Assembly: GCA_037349315.1 (NCBI GenBank)
Contig: JBAIAC010000054.1
Coordinates: forward strand, 2,976,001 to 3,040,000
Source of the DNA: Chelydra serpentina
Lineage: Eukaryota; Chordata; Testudines; Chelydridae
Length of the DNA: 64,000 nt
Reading direction: 5' to 3'
Below the pieces are notes generated by a model. It worked only from the letters and a program-made list of their open reading frames with translations. It did no database searches and was not told the origin of the DNA. The translations under genes and the position numbers were made by a program. The first letter of the stretch is position 1; every line of letters begins with the position of its first letter. This document shows positions 11,455-22,887 of the stretch, piece by piece.

Positions 11455-11640
11455 ATGAGCCAGCCCCCCAAAATCGGGAGATTGGCTTAAAAACATAAGA
11501 CTAAAAATAGTAAGTTTGGGCTCTTTTTTGTTGGCCTTCTGGGTTTGGAGCCTTTAGGTTGCACTTGCATCACCCTACTTGGCTTTCCCCCTCAGCCTGG
11601 AGGCCAGAAACGGCCTCTTTTGAAATGAGAGCTGACATTC
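11455..11640. repeat. Diverged interspersed repeat
   Basis: Contains AAATCGGGAGATTGGCTTAA and TTGGCCTTCTGGGTTTGGAG, blocks that recur in reptile genomes as an old DNA-transposon-like repeat. Borders and family are uncertain. Confidence 0.35.
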
Positions 11641-12603
11641 TCCCTTAATCACTGGACTCCAGGAGCTGGGACTCGAAGGACAGAGACCCGTGAGAGGTGG
11701 CTGGGAGCCAAGGCCTGTGACGGTATTGCCAGTGTCATGGTGCCAGTGAAAATTCTTACCTCATTCAGTACAGCCCATCCTCCCCCAGTAAAGCATAGCC
11801 CAGGGGTGTAATGAGAGCGCTACAGGAGAAGAAAGATGGAGGGTTGGTAGTGAGATCCCTGCTACGGGATCCAGCAATGGGAATACGCCCAACTCATTGC
11901 TCTCATGTATAGGTGGAAATACCCAGACTGCCCAGGGCTCCTTGGATGCCTCGGAGTGCAGGAGAGCTCTCTCAGCCCTCAACTGACCGTGATGGGGGGC
12001 AGGATCCTTCACTGACAGACCTCTGTTCCCAAGGGGTTTAGTTGAACAGGTGCTACGAACAGGAACAAAGCCCAGGGTTTAATGCATCAGAATAGGGATC
12101 ATTGTCCGCCCCAAACTTCCCGCTGCCCTGTCTCCACTAGGAGTTTACAAGGAGATCGTTCTCTCTTGCTCACGGCTTGTAAAATTCCACCTTTATCCCG
12201 AGTGGAGACACAGCCTTGGTGGGCCTCACTTACTGCTCCTCTGGTGTCCAGAGAGACTTCCCACTTCCGCAAGACCCGCATTTCTCAAATGCAGCCCTCA
12301 GCCCACCCTCTTTGGCTAGGGAAACTCAACAAAGCCAGCAGCTCCTTGTGTCCGGATGTTGAAAAGTGAATAGAGTTTTTTCTGGTTGTTCTACATAGGG
12401 CGAGGCAGGCGTGGGGCTGATTTTCCTGCCAGCCGAGGGAGGGGGAGGCCAGCACACCGTTTGTCTGAGAAACGCTGAATGCCTCAGCTGGACCCATATT
12501 GCCATGTGGCTGCAGTTTATTTATTTAACTCACCCTTCCTCAGCCTCTTATCCCAGCCACTGTGCATCCTTACACATCTCTCTGGCTGTGGTTAGCCTTT
12601 AAT

Positions 12604-12690
12604 GCCTTGTGTTATTTGTATTACCGGAGTGCTTAGGAGCCTAGTTACGGACCAGGACTCGCGTGCGCTCAGTGCTGTACAAACACACAC
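12604..12690 (+). repeat. Ancient interspersed repeat fragment
   Basis: TTACCGGAGTGCTTAGGAGC followed by ACGGACCAGGACTC and GTGCTGTACAAACAC is a recurrent amniote repeat segment. Diverged; family name not certain. Confidence 0.4.
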
Positions 12691-14030
12691 CACTAATGCC
12701 AGCTCTTTGAAGGTAGCTAGAGAGAGGCAGGAGCAAGTCTGTTTCCAGATGGCTTTATGAGCCAGCACCGTCGTCCGTTTTCTACAGGAAGATGGAGTTT
12801 TCCATACTGGGCCAGTCTGCTTGTCTAGAACCCTCTCTCTCTGCACCAGTGGCCAGTCCCTAGTGGTTCAGAGATAGGTCAGAACACCCCATAACGTTCT
12901 GTGGTTTCTCTAGCTTGTTTTTTCTCCTCCTCCCATCTTTTTGTAAGCATTTGTACAGCACCCTAATTCATGGCCTGCTGGTGCTACTGCAATGCACATG
13001 CTAAATAATAAACCAGTCCTGTGCTTCAGTGCTCAGTTACCTGATCAGTGTCCAGTCCGAACACGCCTTCAGATTGATTTATGCTGTCACAAAACAGCCT
13101 CACGCCACTCAATTATTTTAACCCCAGCCGTAGCCTTCTGCCCTGCTGTTCTCGCTCTGCTTAATCTCAGCCCGCTGTGTTTAGGGAGCGCCACATGCTG
13201 CCTCCCAGAGCCAGGGCTCCCGCTGCCACTCCCGGCGCAGATTCTATCGGTGCTCTTCCTCTGCCCGCTACTCAAATAACCCTGGCACAAAAGCTCTCTG
13301 TCCCCTCGCGCTCCCGTTCAGTAGCAGGCTGACTCCGGGTCATGCTTGGCTGGATCACATCCTTTTGCTTTCCCAGCGTAACCATTGTCAGATGTTAATG
13401 GCGGAATAACAAGAGAGTGTTCCCACGGCTGTAGAAATGGGAGGATGGCAGAAGGGTTAAAGTCCTGGCTCCAAATGCTGGGTTTGTTTTGGTAGCATGT
13501 TAAACACTGAGGGCTAAATTCGCCACTGGTGGAAATTGCCAGAGACTTTAGTGGAGCTGCACTGACTTACACCAGCTGAGGGTGAAATGACCCTCCTGCC
13601 CCCGCCCCGGGCCTTGTTACTTGGGCAGAGCTGTGAGCCGTCTGCCCCTAAAGTGATGTGCCAGTCCAGTTACGCCCCGGCTCGGCCAGCTGTAAATCTG
13701 GATTGCTGAGGATCTGCAGAAATACCTCATGGGAATGTAACTAGCAGGACTGTGCAGAGCCTGTCCCTGCTTCCCCTCCCGCAAGGCTGCTTTCCTCCCC
13801 TGCCCCAGCAGTGCAAACAGCCACACTAGCTTCACTAATTAGCTGGGGTTCCCTGGCACATGGGAATCCATGTGGCATGGAGCCGGGGCAGGAGATCTGT
13901 CTTGAGTCTCAGGGCTCTTAGGAGCAACAGCTTCACTCCCAAATATTGGGCTGTCTCGCTAATGTTACCTGGCATTGCACTGAGCAGCTCAGCCCTAGAT
14001 CTCCAAGCACTGAGCACAGGACGGGAAGTT

Positions 14031-14165
14031 TCATTATCCCCGTTTTCGGGATGGGGAGATCACGGCCCACAGAGGAGAAGGTACTTGCTCCAGGTCACCC
14101 AGCAGCTCAGTAGCGGAGCCGGAATTAGCACCCAGGCTCCTAGCCCAGCCCCGCACTCACTGCCA
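14031..14165 (+). repeat. MIR-type SINE
   Basis: ATTATCCCCGTTTTCGGGAT then GGTCACCCAGCAGCTCAG and CACCCAGGCTCCTAG are MIR blocks in the correct order on the + strand. Confidence 0.75.
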
Positions 14166-15508
14166 TGGGGATCTTTCTTTGCTTCCTGCAGGTGCACTGT
14201 AGGTCACTGTCCCAGCAAGGGGCTTTATGCTGCCCCGGTGTCATGTGGGACATCACAACCCTTAGCAAAGCAGGAAATGCCGAGTGGAGGTGTTGCTTCC
14301 CCACAGTGCCGCTACCACACCAGAGCCCTGCCCCCCTGGGAGGCCAGCCCGGCCCCTGCCAGGCGGGTCTCTGGGGGATGGGGACTAGTTACCTGAACTC
14401 CTGGTAGGGAATCCCCTCTTCTGCTGTCAGTCCCTGGGCTCTGCCAACCAGCAGCAGTTCCCCCTGGGTCAGGGCTCCTAGCCAGGTGCACAGCACCGCA
14501 GAGAGAGTGCAGATGCCACTGGGATGGGCACACAGACAGTGGCTGTGTGAGGGAAGGGTAAGGTGCTGGGCTCTGCCCCATTCCTGTTGGCACCCCCTGG
14601 GCTGGTGGGAGGGGGGGGCACCTCTCCCCGCCGTGGCAGCTCCAGGGCTGAGGCTGCGGGATAGGTGCCCCTTCCTAAGCCACGGCAAGTTCGGGCCAGG
14701 GCTGGGTTGGGGCCAGGAGAGGGATGCTGCTGCGGCAGGTCCAGGCCAGGGGAGGGGCGCAGCAGGTCTGGGCCAAGGCTGGGTTCGGGGCGCCCCTCCC
14801 CCGGCCACGGCAGGTCCGGGGCTGGGCGGGTTCCCTGAGCGCCTGTGTGATGCTAAACAGGCTGCTGTGCGGCCACACGGCCGCGCCACTTACAGGGAAC
14901 ATAGGTCCCTGCCCCACTGAGCTTACAGGCTGCTGATTGCCAGTGCAGTGCTCCATCCACTAGGAGACACTGCCTCCCTGCCTTAACACGTCGCTAATGT
15001 CCCTGCTTCCAGGAGCATACGCTGTGTGGATAATTATACTCAGCACTTCCCCAGGTGTTACTCTGTCAGACCACCCTCCCTGAGGCTAACGGCTCCTTAC
15101 AGCCCGCTGGTGGGGGGGTTGGTGTTAGCCCAGGTTTGTGGACAGGGAAGCTTTGGCAGAGGGGCTAAGGGACCTTCCAAGCCCCCCGAGAGGGAGGATG
15201 GAGAGCCGGGGGTCGGGTTGTTGTATTAATTTAGTAGGAATATATGGGCCAAAGGTGTTAACATAACCCAATCACTGTCCAGTGTTAAACAATATTGAAC
15301 AAGGTCCAGGGTTCAGTATACAGAGCCCTCTGCCTGCTCAGTACCAGGGCAAGCTCCATAAACAGCATATAGAAAAGACGGAAAAACAGCTAAAGTGTTT
15401 GAAATGTGAAGTATTGAGTAAGGCTTTCATTTGAACTACGTCCCTTCTTCCTTTTTCTTTGAGCTGGGTAGAGTTTTCAGAAAGAACCCCCTCCCCCCCC
15501 CCCGTCCG
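14166..15508. other. Intron 1, GC-rich, nothing recognised
   Basis: A GC-rich part at about 14640-14830 carries imperfect repeats of a CAGGTCCGGGC-like motif. A C run lies at 15492-15503. No exon seen. Confidence 0.4.
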
Positions 15509-16133
15509 ACAGGCTACACTGCAAAGAAAAGTTCACAGCACCAAGTCTCAGAGCCCAAGTGGTGCTCTGGGGCTAAAACCAGCAGTGTAGATGTTCCTGC
15601 TCTGGCTGGAGCTCTGGCTGTGAAACCTGATGAGGGGGGAGGTGTGACATTACTCAGGGTGCACTCTGGACAGATGTGTCCCCGCAATTCTCCAACCTTT
15701 TACACTGCTTTGCTGTGAGAGCAACCACTCCTGTTCTGCCCACACACAGCCTCCAGCATGTAACCCCCCCACCCCGCCCCGCCCCAAACTGTACTGTATG
15801 CCATGGAACAAATCCTATACAGAAGAGTTTTAAACCTTACATACAATGTAGCCACACAGGTTTTACCAGGACAGTAATGTTCAGCGAATTATGAGTTTTC
15901 AGATGATACCTCACAAGGCATATTTTGTACAAAATATAGCATAGTCTTGTAAAAAGGGTGAACTCAAGGGTGCATATTGTCTCAGGAGGGTCTTGGAATC
16001 TGGGCTCCAGCCGGAGCGGGAACATCTACGCTGCTGTTTTTAGCCCTGCAGCCTGAGCCTCGTGCGCCCAAGTCAGCTGACCCGGGCTCTGAAACTTGGT
16101 GCCGTGGGTTTCTCTCTGCGGTGTAGATGTACC
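15509..16133. mobile_element. Long inverted-repeat (fold-back) MITE, interrupted
   Basis: The left arm (15509 to about 15635) and the reverse complement of the right arm (about 15978-16133) share a series of blocks, for example GCACCAAGT, CAGAGCCC, GGGCTAAAA and GTAGATGTTCC, so the element is a hairpin of about 125-bp arms. Between them about 340 bp of AT-richer sequence resembles an LTR-type fragment. The family looks like the Harbinger-like MITEs of turtles and crocodilians. Confidence 0.6.
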
Positions 16134-16366
16134 TTAGATGGGATTAAAGACGGTAGTAGCTGTCCTTTTGGGGAAAAGAGAAGAAGTTTGTTGAGACGGG
16201 CTGGAGCTGGTGTTGTTAAAGTCTAATTCTGTTTCATCCCAGGGCTGTCTGGGGTTTGGCTAGAGCCGGGGGAGGTGGTGATGTCACCTGGGTCCCTCTC
16301 TGTGTCCACTCTGGTCAGGATCAGGATGACAAAGGGTCCCAGGAGACAGTCGGGGTGGCAGCCATG

Positions 16367-16562
16367 CAGGGCTGCCTCTAGGCACCAGCCTAGGAATCAC
16401 ATGCTTGGGGCGGCACATTGTAAGGGGCGGCATTCAGGCTAATCTCAGGGCGGCACATTCCGCGCCTGCCCTGAGATTTTTTCCCCCCCCTTCGGTGGCA
16501 CTCCAGCCATTTTTATTTTATTTTTTTTGCCCGGGGTGGCAAAAAAGCCAGAGCCGGCCCTG
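16367..16562. mobile_element. Non-autonomous hAT element with perfect 8-bp target duplication
   Basis: Ends CAGGGCTGCCTCTAGG and AGAGCCGGCCCTG. CAGCCATG is present on both sides (16359-16366 and 16563-16570). At 196 bp this is the shortest member of the set in this window; it still has the GCTTGGGGCGGCACATT block. Confidence 0.88.
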
Positions 16563-16570
16563 CAGCCATG

Positions 16571-17030
16571 ATGGTGAAGCTTGCTCCAGTAGCCAGTTTT
16601 TCTCCCAAAGTGTCTTTCCTTAAGGACCCCCAAAGAGAGTGGGGGGTGGACTAGTCCATCCCCCCATTATCCCGGGTTCAGGAGTCTTCCATGCCCAGCC
16701 TCTGTGGCCACACATCGCTCAGCCTTGTGGGACGTGTTAAACTGAGACAGATCCTTCCCAGGAGCCTGGTTTTCCCAGCCCTTCCCCACTGCCACAGGCT
16801 CCTCTACATGGCAGCATCTCACTGAGCAGCAGCCCCTGAAATGCTGTTAGAGCAGGGAAGGGATCTGGGCGCTTAGTGGCTGGAGTGAAGCTGGCAGAAG
16901 CGCAGAGCCATGGGTACTGGGGGGTCCCTCTGCACCCCGCTGGGTTGGCTTTTGGGGCAGAGTTGGCAGGGAATCTTGGATGAGTTCTGCACCAGTCGCT
17001 CATCTGCTCTTTCTCCTGTTGTTTGCCCAG
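16571..17030. other. End of intron 1
   Basis: No repeat recognised. The last bases form the pyrimidine tract and TTTGCCCAG acceptor of exon 2. Confidence 0.4.
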
Positions 17031-17081
17031 GTCAGCTGAAGCTGTGCATCGACATGCAGGGCAGGCTCCTTGTGCTGCACA
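17031..17081 (+). CDS. RGS3: RGS3 exon 2 (start of C2 domain)
   Basis: The exon (51 bp) follows the acceptor TTTGCCCAG and ends at CACA|GTAAGT. It completes Gly29 and gives QLKLCIDMQGRLLVLH, the first beta strands of the RGS3 C2 domain (mammals have QLRLSIDAQDRVLLLH). The phase (1 in, 1 out) fits exons 1 and 3. A SINE begins only a few bases after the donor, the closest repeat to a splice site in the window. Confidence 0.94.
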
Positions 17082-17086
17082 GTAAG

Positions 17087-17274
17087 TATCATAGAATCAT
17101 AGACTATCAGGGTTGGAAGGGACCTTAGGAGGTCATCTAGTCCAACCCCCTGCTCAAAGCAGGACCAATCCCCAATTTTTGCCCCATATCCCTAAATGGC
17201 CCCCTCAAGGATTGAACTCACAACCCTGGGTTTAGCAGGCCAATGCTCAAACCACTGAGCTATCCCTCCCCCCA
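17087..17274 (-). mobile_element. Turtle tRNA-derived SINE
   Basis: Minus-strand copy: CR1-like tail at 17087 (ATCATAGAATCATAGACTAT), body with CCCTAAATGGCCCCCTCAAG, and the A box reversed (CCACTGAGCTATCCCTCC) at the far end. Near full length and close to the copy at 59036. It sits about 5 bp downstream of the exon 2 donor. Confidence 0.93.
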
Positions 17275-17310
17275 CATCGCCGGGGTGTGTGTGCGTGCGC
17301 GCGCGCTGGG

Positions 17311-18121
17311 CAGGGGTGGCTCTAGGCACCAGCAAACCAAGCACATGCTTGGGGCAGCACATTTCCAGGGGCAGCATTCCGGCCAACCCCCCCCTTTTTT
17401 TTTGCTTGGGGTGGCAAAAGGACTGGGTAAGGACTGGGACACTCGGGCTGGGGGCCGCCCCGCAGGGCACACGGAGCTGCCCACCAGTGCCGCAGGGCAG
17501 CCTCCCCCCCAGCACCACAGCCGGGGCTGGGTGAAGCGCCCAAGCCGCTCAGGGGCTGCGGCAGGGTGGCCAGGAGCAGCAGCAGCAGCGGGGCCATAGA
17601 GGGGACCGATGCCCGGGGTACTGCTGTGCGGGGCCAGTGTCCCGCTCTCCGGGGCTCCGCTCCCCCTGGGGCTGCCCTGCCCTGGCTCCTCAGCACCCTG
17701 CCGGGGCGGTTCCCCTGGCTCTGCCCTCCCGGGTCCCGGCCAGTCCTGGAGGCAGGAGCCCCGGCTGGAGGGACCCTGGGCAGAGGCGCAGCCCGGGAGC
17801 CCCGCTGCTTACCCCGACCCTTCCAGAGCCGGACAGGCTGGAGGTGAGGGGGGAGCAGGCAGAGTCAGCACTGGTGGGGGGGAGCCCAGGGCTGGGGCGG
17901 CAGGGGGTGCGGGGAGGGGAGAGAGAGCCCAGGGCTGGGGCGGCGGGGGGTGAGAGCCCAACGCTGGGGCGGCAGGGAGTGCGGGTGAGGGAGGGCACTG
18001 GTGGGGGGGTGAGAGCCATGGGCTGGGGTGGCAGTGGGTGCGGGGGGGAGCCCAGGGGTGGGGTGGGGGACAGACACAAATGTTTTTGCTTGGGGCGACA
18101 AAAAACCTAGAGCCGGCCCTG
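17311..18121. mobile_element. Non-autonomous hAT element with GC-rich internal cargo
   Basis: Ends CAGGGGTGGCTCTAGG and CCTAGAGCCGGCCCTG. Flanks GCGCTGGG (17303-17310) and GTGCTGGG (18122-18129) match at 7 of 8 positions. The left part has the GCTTGGGGCAGCACATTTCC block shared with 16367. The inside (about 17450-18060) is very GC-rich with imperfect repeats of CCAGGGCTGGGGCGGC. Long open frames in it on both strands are compositional. Confidence 0.85.
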
Positions 18122-18129
18122 GTGCTGGG

Positions 18130-19117
18130 ATACAAGCCGTGGCACCAGGGGCAGCTCACGAGAAGGTCACTTTGCCCGATGCCTGTTGTAGCGCTCTGTC
18201 CCAGATCACAGTGTTATCCCCAGAGCTCAGCAGTGGGGCTGCTGGCGTGGAAAGAGCAGGCTCTGCTAGCAGTGGCTGCCGCAAGCTCACCAGCCTCTGC
18301 GTGGGGCCCAGCCACGCTAGAGGGGACCAGAGCGCCGCCCGACGTGCGAGTGCTCACATGGGCAAAGGGTGATCCGTGTGTCCGCAGTGACGCCTGCTGC
18401 CCTGACTCCACCCAGGCAGAGGGAGAGCAGGGCTTGGCTCTGCCTTCCGTGACCCAGCTCCAGCCAGGCCTCTTAACAAACCCAGGCCGGCTGCTCGCTG
18501 GTGGGAGCGCTTGGTCTACAAGTCTCCAATAAAGGTGATGCCGAGGGACCCTCGGCGGGCTCCTGCGCGCAGCATGGGGATCCCTCCTATCACCCCCTCC
18601 AGGCCCCATTGCGGGGGGTGATTTCCCATGATGCCCAGCAATCTGGCTCAGCAGCACAGGAACCTGCCGTGCCCAGGGCACGATAATGGAGCTCTTGTAA
18701 CCACTGGAGCCCATGGCAGATGCTGCTGTTCTGGTGCATAGCGCCATGGGTCAGCCTGAGCTCACCCGTGATTGGCTGAAGTCCCTGAGGCGGATGGACC
18801 CCTGGACTTTCCACGGGAGGGAGGTGCCTCCCCTGCGTGGGCACTTCGGAAAATCCCAGTGGGCGCCTACCTGCGTGATTAGATGCCTAAAAACCTTAGT
18901 AAACAGGGCCCCATCAAATTAAACGCGCAGCGATTTCCCCAGCGACTGAGAGATGGGGGTGGGGTGGGGTGGGGGATTGGAGCCTCTGCAGTGATGTGAG
19001 CTCACCTGGCTCACCGGGCCAGCACTCCCGCTGGATACATGTTCAGACACAAACAGCAGTGTCTAAAGCCCCACATTCCCCAGGGAAGCAACTGCTCCCA
19101 GGAGCCCGGGGCCGAGA
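18130..19117. other. Intron 2, nothing recognised
   Basis: No repeat or exon that I can support. Confidence 0.4.
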
Positions 19118-20032
19118 GCATAGAATCATAGAATCATAGAATCTCAGGGTTGGAAGGGACCTCAGGAGGTCATCTAGTCCAACCCCCTGCTCAAAGCAGG
19201 ACCAACCCCAACTAGATCATCCCAGCCAGGGCTTTGTCAAGCCTGACCTTAAAAACCTCTAAGGAAGGAGATTCCACCACCTCCCTAGGTAACCCATTCC
19301 AGTGCTTCACCACCCTACTAGTGAAAAAGTTTTTCCTAATATCCAACCTAAACCTCCCCCTCTGCAACTTGAGACCATTACTCCTTGTTCTGTCATCTTC
19401 TACCACTGAGAACAGTCTAGATCTATCCTCTTTGGAACCCCCTTTTAGGTAGTTGAAAGCAGCTATCAAATCCCCCCTCACTCTTCTCTTCTGCAGGCTA
19501 AACAATCCCAGTTCCCTCAGCCTCTCCTCATAAGTCATGTGCTCCAGCCCCCTAATCATTTTTGTTGCCCTCTGCTGGACTCTTTCCAATTTATCCACAT
19601 CCTTCTTGTAGTGTGGGGTCCAAAACTGGACACAGTACTCCAAATGAGGCCTCACCAGTGCCGAATAGAGGGGAATGATCACGTCCCTCGATCTGCTGGA
19701 AATGCCCCTACTTATACAGCCCAAAATTCCATTAGCCTTCTTGGCAACAAGGGCAAACTGTTGACTCATATTCTATCCACCTTACCGTCCATTCATCCAG
19801 CCCCTACTTCTTTAACTTGCTGGCAAGAACACTGTGGAAGACTGTATCAAAAGCTTTGCTAAAGTCAAGAAATAGCACATCCACTGCTTTCCCCTCATCC
19901 ACAGAGCCAGTTATCTCATCATAGAAGGCAATTAGGTTAGTCAGGCATGACATGCCCTTGGTGAATCCATGCTGACTGTTCCTGATCACTTTCCTCTCCT
20001 TTAAGTGGTTCAGAATTGATTCCTTGAGGATT
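19118..20032 (-). pseudogene. CR1 LINE, 5'-truncated with internal deletion
   Basis: The 3' end is at 19118 with ATAGAATCATAGAATCTCAG. A minus-strand frame from 19769 to 19212 encodes the ORF2 C-terminus, including [24 protein letters not shown] and [20 protein letters not shown], ending AGMI. A second piece (about 19790-20030) encodes the motif A region with FLDFSKAFDTV. The two are joined near 19770 without the intervening YADD region, so roughly half a kilobase of the reverse transcriptase is missing. The 5' end abuts a tandem repeat. Not functional. Confidence 0.92.
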
Positions 20033-20195
20033 GCAGGTGCGGGCAGGTTGCAGGTGCGGGCAGGTTGCAGGCAGGTTGCAGGTGCGGGCAGGTTGCAGGC
20101 AGGTTGCAGGTGCGGGCAGGTGCAGGCAGGTTGCAGGTGCGGGCAGGTGCAGGCAGGTTGCAGGTGTGGGCAGGTGCAGGCAGGATTGCAGGTGA
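20033..20195 (+). repeat. Minisatellite, TTGCAGGTGCGGGCAGG units
   Basis: About ten units alternating between a 17-bp form (TTGCAGGTGCGGGCAGG) and a shorter TTGCAGGCAGG form, starting exactly where the CR1 copy ends. Confidence 0.9.
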
Positions 20196-21511
20196 CCGGC
20201 GGAAGGCTGGGCTTGTGCCATTGATGCTTCGTCATGTGGCATAAAGCAGGACAGAAAGATTGGTCACAAATGGGCTTTTTACCTGAGCAATGTCCGGAAG
20301 GACAAGCTTGGCCTTTGCTGGTGTCCCTGGAGGTCTGAGATACGTGCACTGGGAGCTTTGGTCGGTGCATTGCCCCGTTTCCCCTGGGGGGAGCCCAGCA
20401 GCTGGCTTTCTGGGGAGACGAGGCTTGAGTGTCTTATCTAACCCCCAAAGCTGTGTGTACCGCAGCAAGCGGCAGGCTCTCGGTGGCTCATAAACAGCCA
20501 ACAGGTCACGTTATGGCCTAATTTATCTCCTTTGGCCGGCTGCATTTCCTGACCTTGTGCGGGCTTGAACTTCGCTCCCCTTGTGTGGCGATGCAGTGAA
20601 CTTTTACATTTAATTTCTGAAGAGCAGAGGAGAAAAGGTGCAGGGGTCAGGGGAAGAACCAGGAGACCCAACCCTTCTTCCCTTCTGTGATGGTAACAGT
20701 GGCCTTTGGCTAGCTGGGGCCTCCTCAGAGCCTTAGGAGAGGGCCTGGGGCAGTTCGTAGCACACACGGAGACTTGCCCACTGATCTGAACAGGACCGTG
20801 CAAGTCGAGCAGACCCGGCAGGAGGGCCGGGGTCCAGCACACTGGAACACAGAGAGATCCTGGTAGCAGACAGGAGGGTGGATGGTCTAGTGGCAAAGGG
20901 GCCAGTTTGGGTCTCAGGACAATCGGGCCAGTCTTGTTCATGCCACAGACTTGTGTGCGTTTCAGAGAAACCCTGAACCGCTCTTTGCCTTAGAACCCCA
21001 TCTGCAAAATAGGGGCAATACATTCTGGCCTTTGTGCGCTTCAGCTTCCTAGGCAGGTGCTGAGCATCTGTGCGGGGGGCTGAGCTATGCGGCAGTCTGA
21101 ATGGTAGCAAATGGAGCCAGGAAACACCCACATGTTCTGCAGAAGGTATCTCTGTGCCCAAGGAGAAGCTGCCCTCGACGGCAGGGCAAGTAGGGGAGCT
21201 GGAGAGCAGCGATTGAGAACTCCCTGAGCCAGCAGTGAGCCATGGAATCCCAACATGCAGCAGCCCAGGGCCGTGTTGGGATGGAGTGGGGTCGGGGAGT
21301 CCCAGAGCTACAGTGGGCTGGGCAGTGATGCGAGAGGAAGTGTAGCCTGGGTACCTAGCCAGTGGGAGTTGTGTCTGTTAGCAGAACTGGCTCCCCAAGG
21401 GGCCTGCATGAAGCTCCATCGCTTATAGCTGGTGCTGGTCCTAGCAAAGGTGCTGCATGCCCCAGCGCATAAGGGTGGCTGGGCCGGTGCTCCTCATCCT
21501 TTTCCAGGCTG
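20196..21511. other. Intron 2, nothing recognised
   Basis: Includes a short MIR-like remnant near 20985-21030 (CCCATCTGCAAAATAGGGGC). No exon seen. Confidence 0.4.
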
Positions 21512-21967
21512 GCATAGAATCAGAATCTCAGGGTTGGAAGGGACCTCAGGAGGTATCTAGTCCAACCCCTTGCTCAAAGCAGGACCAACCCCAACTAGAT
21601 CATCCCAGCCAGGGCTTTGTCAAGCCTGACCTTAAAAACCTCTAAGGAAGGAGATTCCACCACCTCCCTAGGTAACCCATTCCAGTGCTTCACCACCCTA
21701 CTACTGAAAAAGTTTTTCCTAATATCCAACCTAAACCTCCCCCTCTGCAACTTGAGACCATTACTCCTTGTTCTGTCATCTTCTACCGCTGAGAACAGTC
21801 TAGATCCATCCCCTTTAGAACCCCCTTTCAGGTAGTTGAAAGCAGCTATCAGATCCCCCCTCATTCTTCTCTTCTGCAGGCTAAATAATCCCAGTTCCCT
21901 CAGCCTCTCCTCATAAGTCATGTGCTCCAGCCCCCTAATCATTTTTGTTGCCCTCTGCTGGACTCTG
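21512..21967 (-). pseudogene. CR1 LINE 3' fragment
   Basis: Same subfamily as 19118: the minus-strand frame 21942 to 21595 encodes [18 protein letters not shown] and onwards to the C-terminal ALAGMI. The 3' end is at 21512 (ATAGAATCAGAATCTCAGGG). 5'-truncated at about 21967. Confidence 0.92.
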
Positions 21968-22174
21968 GTATTCCCTGGTACAGCGCAGGGCCGGTGTCCA
22001 GCCTCCTTCCAAGGGTGGAATTAGGGTTTACAGAACCAAGGAGAAGGGATGGTTTGGACTTGTTCTGACCCTAAACATGGCTGCAAGAGTCTGGCACAAA
22101 CTTTAACCCGATGTTTCATTTGACTGGGGGATGGCCCGGAGTGAGTCTGTTACTGGGAACTTTCTCCACACTTC

Positions 22175-22600
22175 AGAAAGGATGGTAAGAAATTGGAAAA
22201 GGTTCTGAGAAGAGCTGCAAGGATGATTTGAGGTCCGGAAGTGAGAGGCTAAAGCAGCTCAATCTATGTGGTTAACCAAGAGGAGGTTAGCATGTGATGT
22301 GACCCCAATGTATAAAGCCCCACGGGGGGGAGAAGCTTTCTGAGACTAGAGAGCTCTTTCACCAGCAGACACAGAACGAGAGCCAGCAGCTGGAAGCTGA
22401 AGCTGGGTAAATTCAGACTACAAATAAGGGAGGTGTTTTACCAGAGGAGGCGATTAACCTTTGAAACAACTCACCTCAGGATGGGATGGATTCTCCACCC
22501 CTTGAAGTCTTTAAACCAAGGTGGGTGTCTGGCCTGTGCTATGCAGGTCACATGGGATGATCGTAATGGTCCCTCCTGGCCTTCACATCTGGGAAAGGGT
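22175..22600 (+). pseudogene. Old CR1/L3-like LINE 3' fragment
   Basis: On the + strand, GTTCTGAGAAGAGCTGCAAG, the CAGCTGGAAGCTGAAGCTGG block and the closing GATCGTAATGGTCCCTCCTG are the usual order at the 3' end of L3-type CR1 elements. Strongly diverged, frame broken. Confidence 0.6.
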
Positions 22601-22777
22601 CAGCCCCAAATATTGCAGTGGAAAACCAGGAGTGTGCGCACACAGAGGGCTCTTACTGCCAGCCCTTTGCGCCCGTGCTGTTTGTGACAGCCTGATCCTG
22701 ACCTAGAGGAACCCGGCAGATGCAAAGCTCCAGGCCGTGTTCTGACAGAACAGTCGAGTTACCATCTCTGTGTGCTG

Positions 22778-22887
22778 GGGCCAAATTCTCATTTCACTCA
22801 CACGGCCGGAAAGAACGGTGCGTCGCCACTGCAGTCAGTGCAGGGAGGCTGGCTTCGCATAGGCGGAGCAGAGATGGAGTTCTGGCC
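22778..22887. repeat. Palindromic MITE-like repeat
   Basis: The ends GGCCAAATTCTCATTTCA and GAGATGGAGTTCTGGCC are imperfect inverses and the middle has CCACTGCAGTCAGTGCAGGG, as in old palindromic amniote repeats with a central CAGTCAATG-type motif. Confidence 0.4.

Larger units (their letters stand above)
10548..14030. other. Intron 1, no exon seen
   Basis: Apart from the two diverged repeat fragments listed separately, I see no exon, RNA gene or clear mobile element. Confidence 0.4.

Noticed and set aside
17560..18080. CpG island or exon suggested by high GC and long frames
   Set aside because: It is bounded by hAT ends and a 7-of-8 target duplication, so it is transposon cargo.
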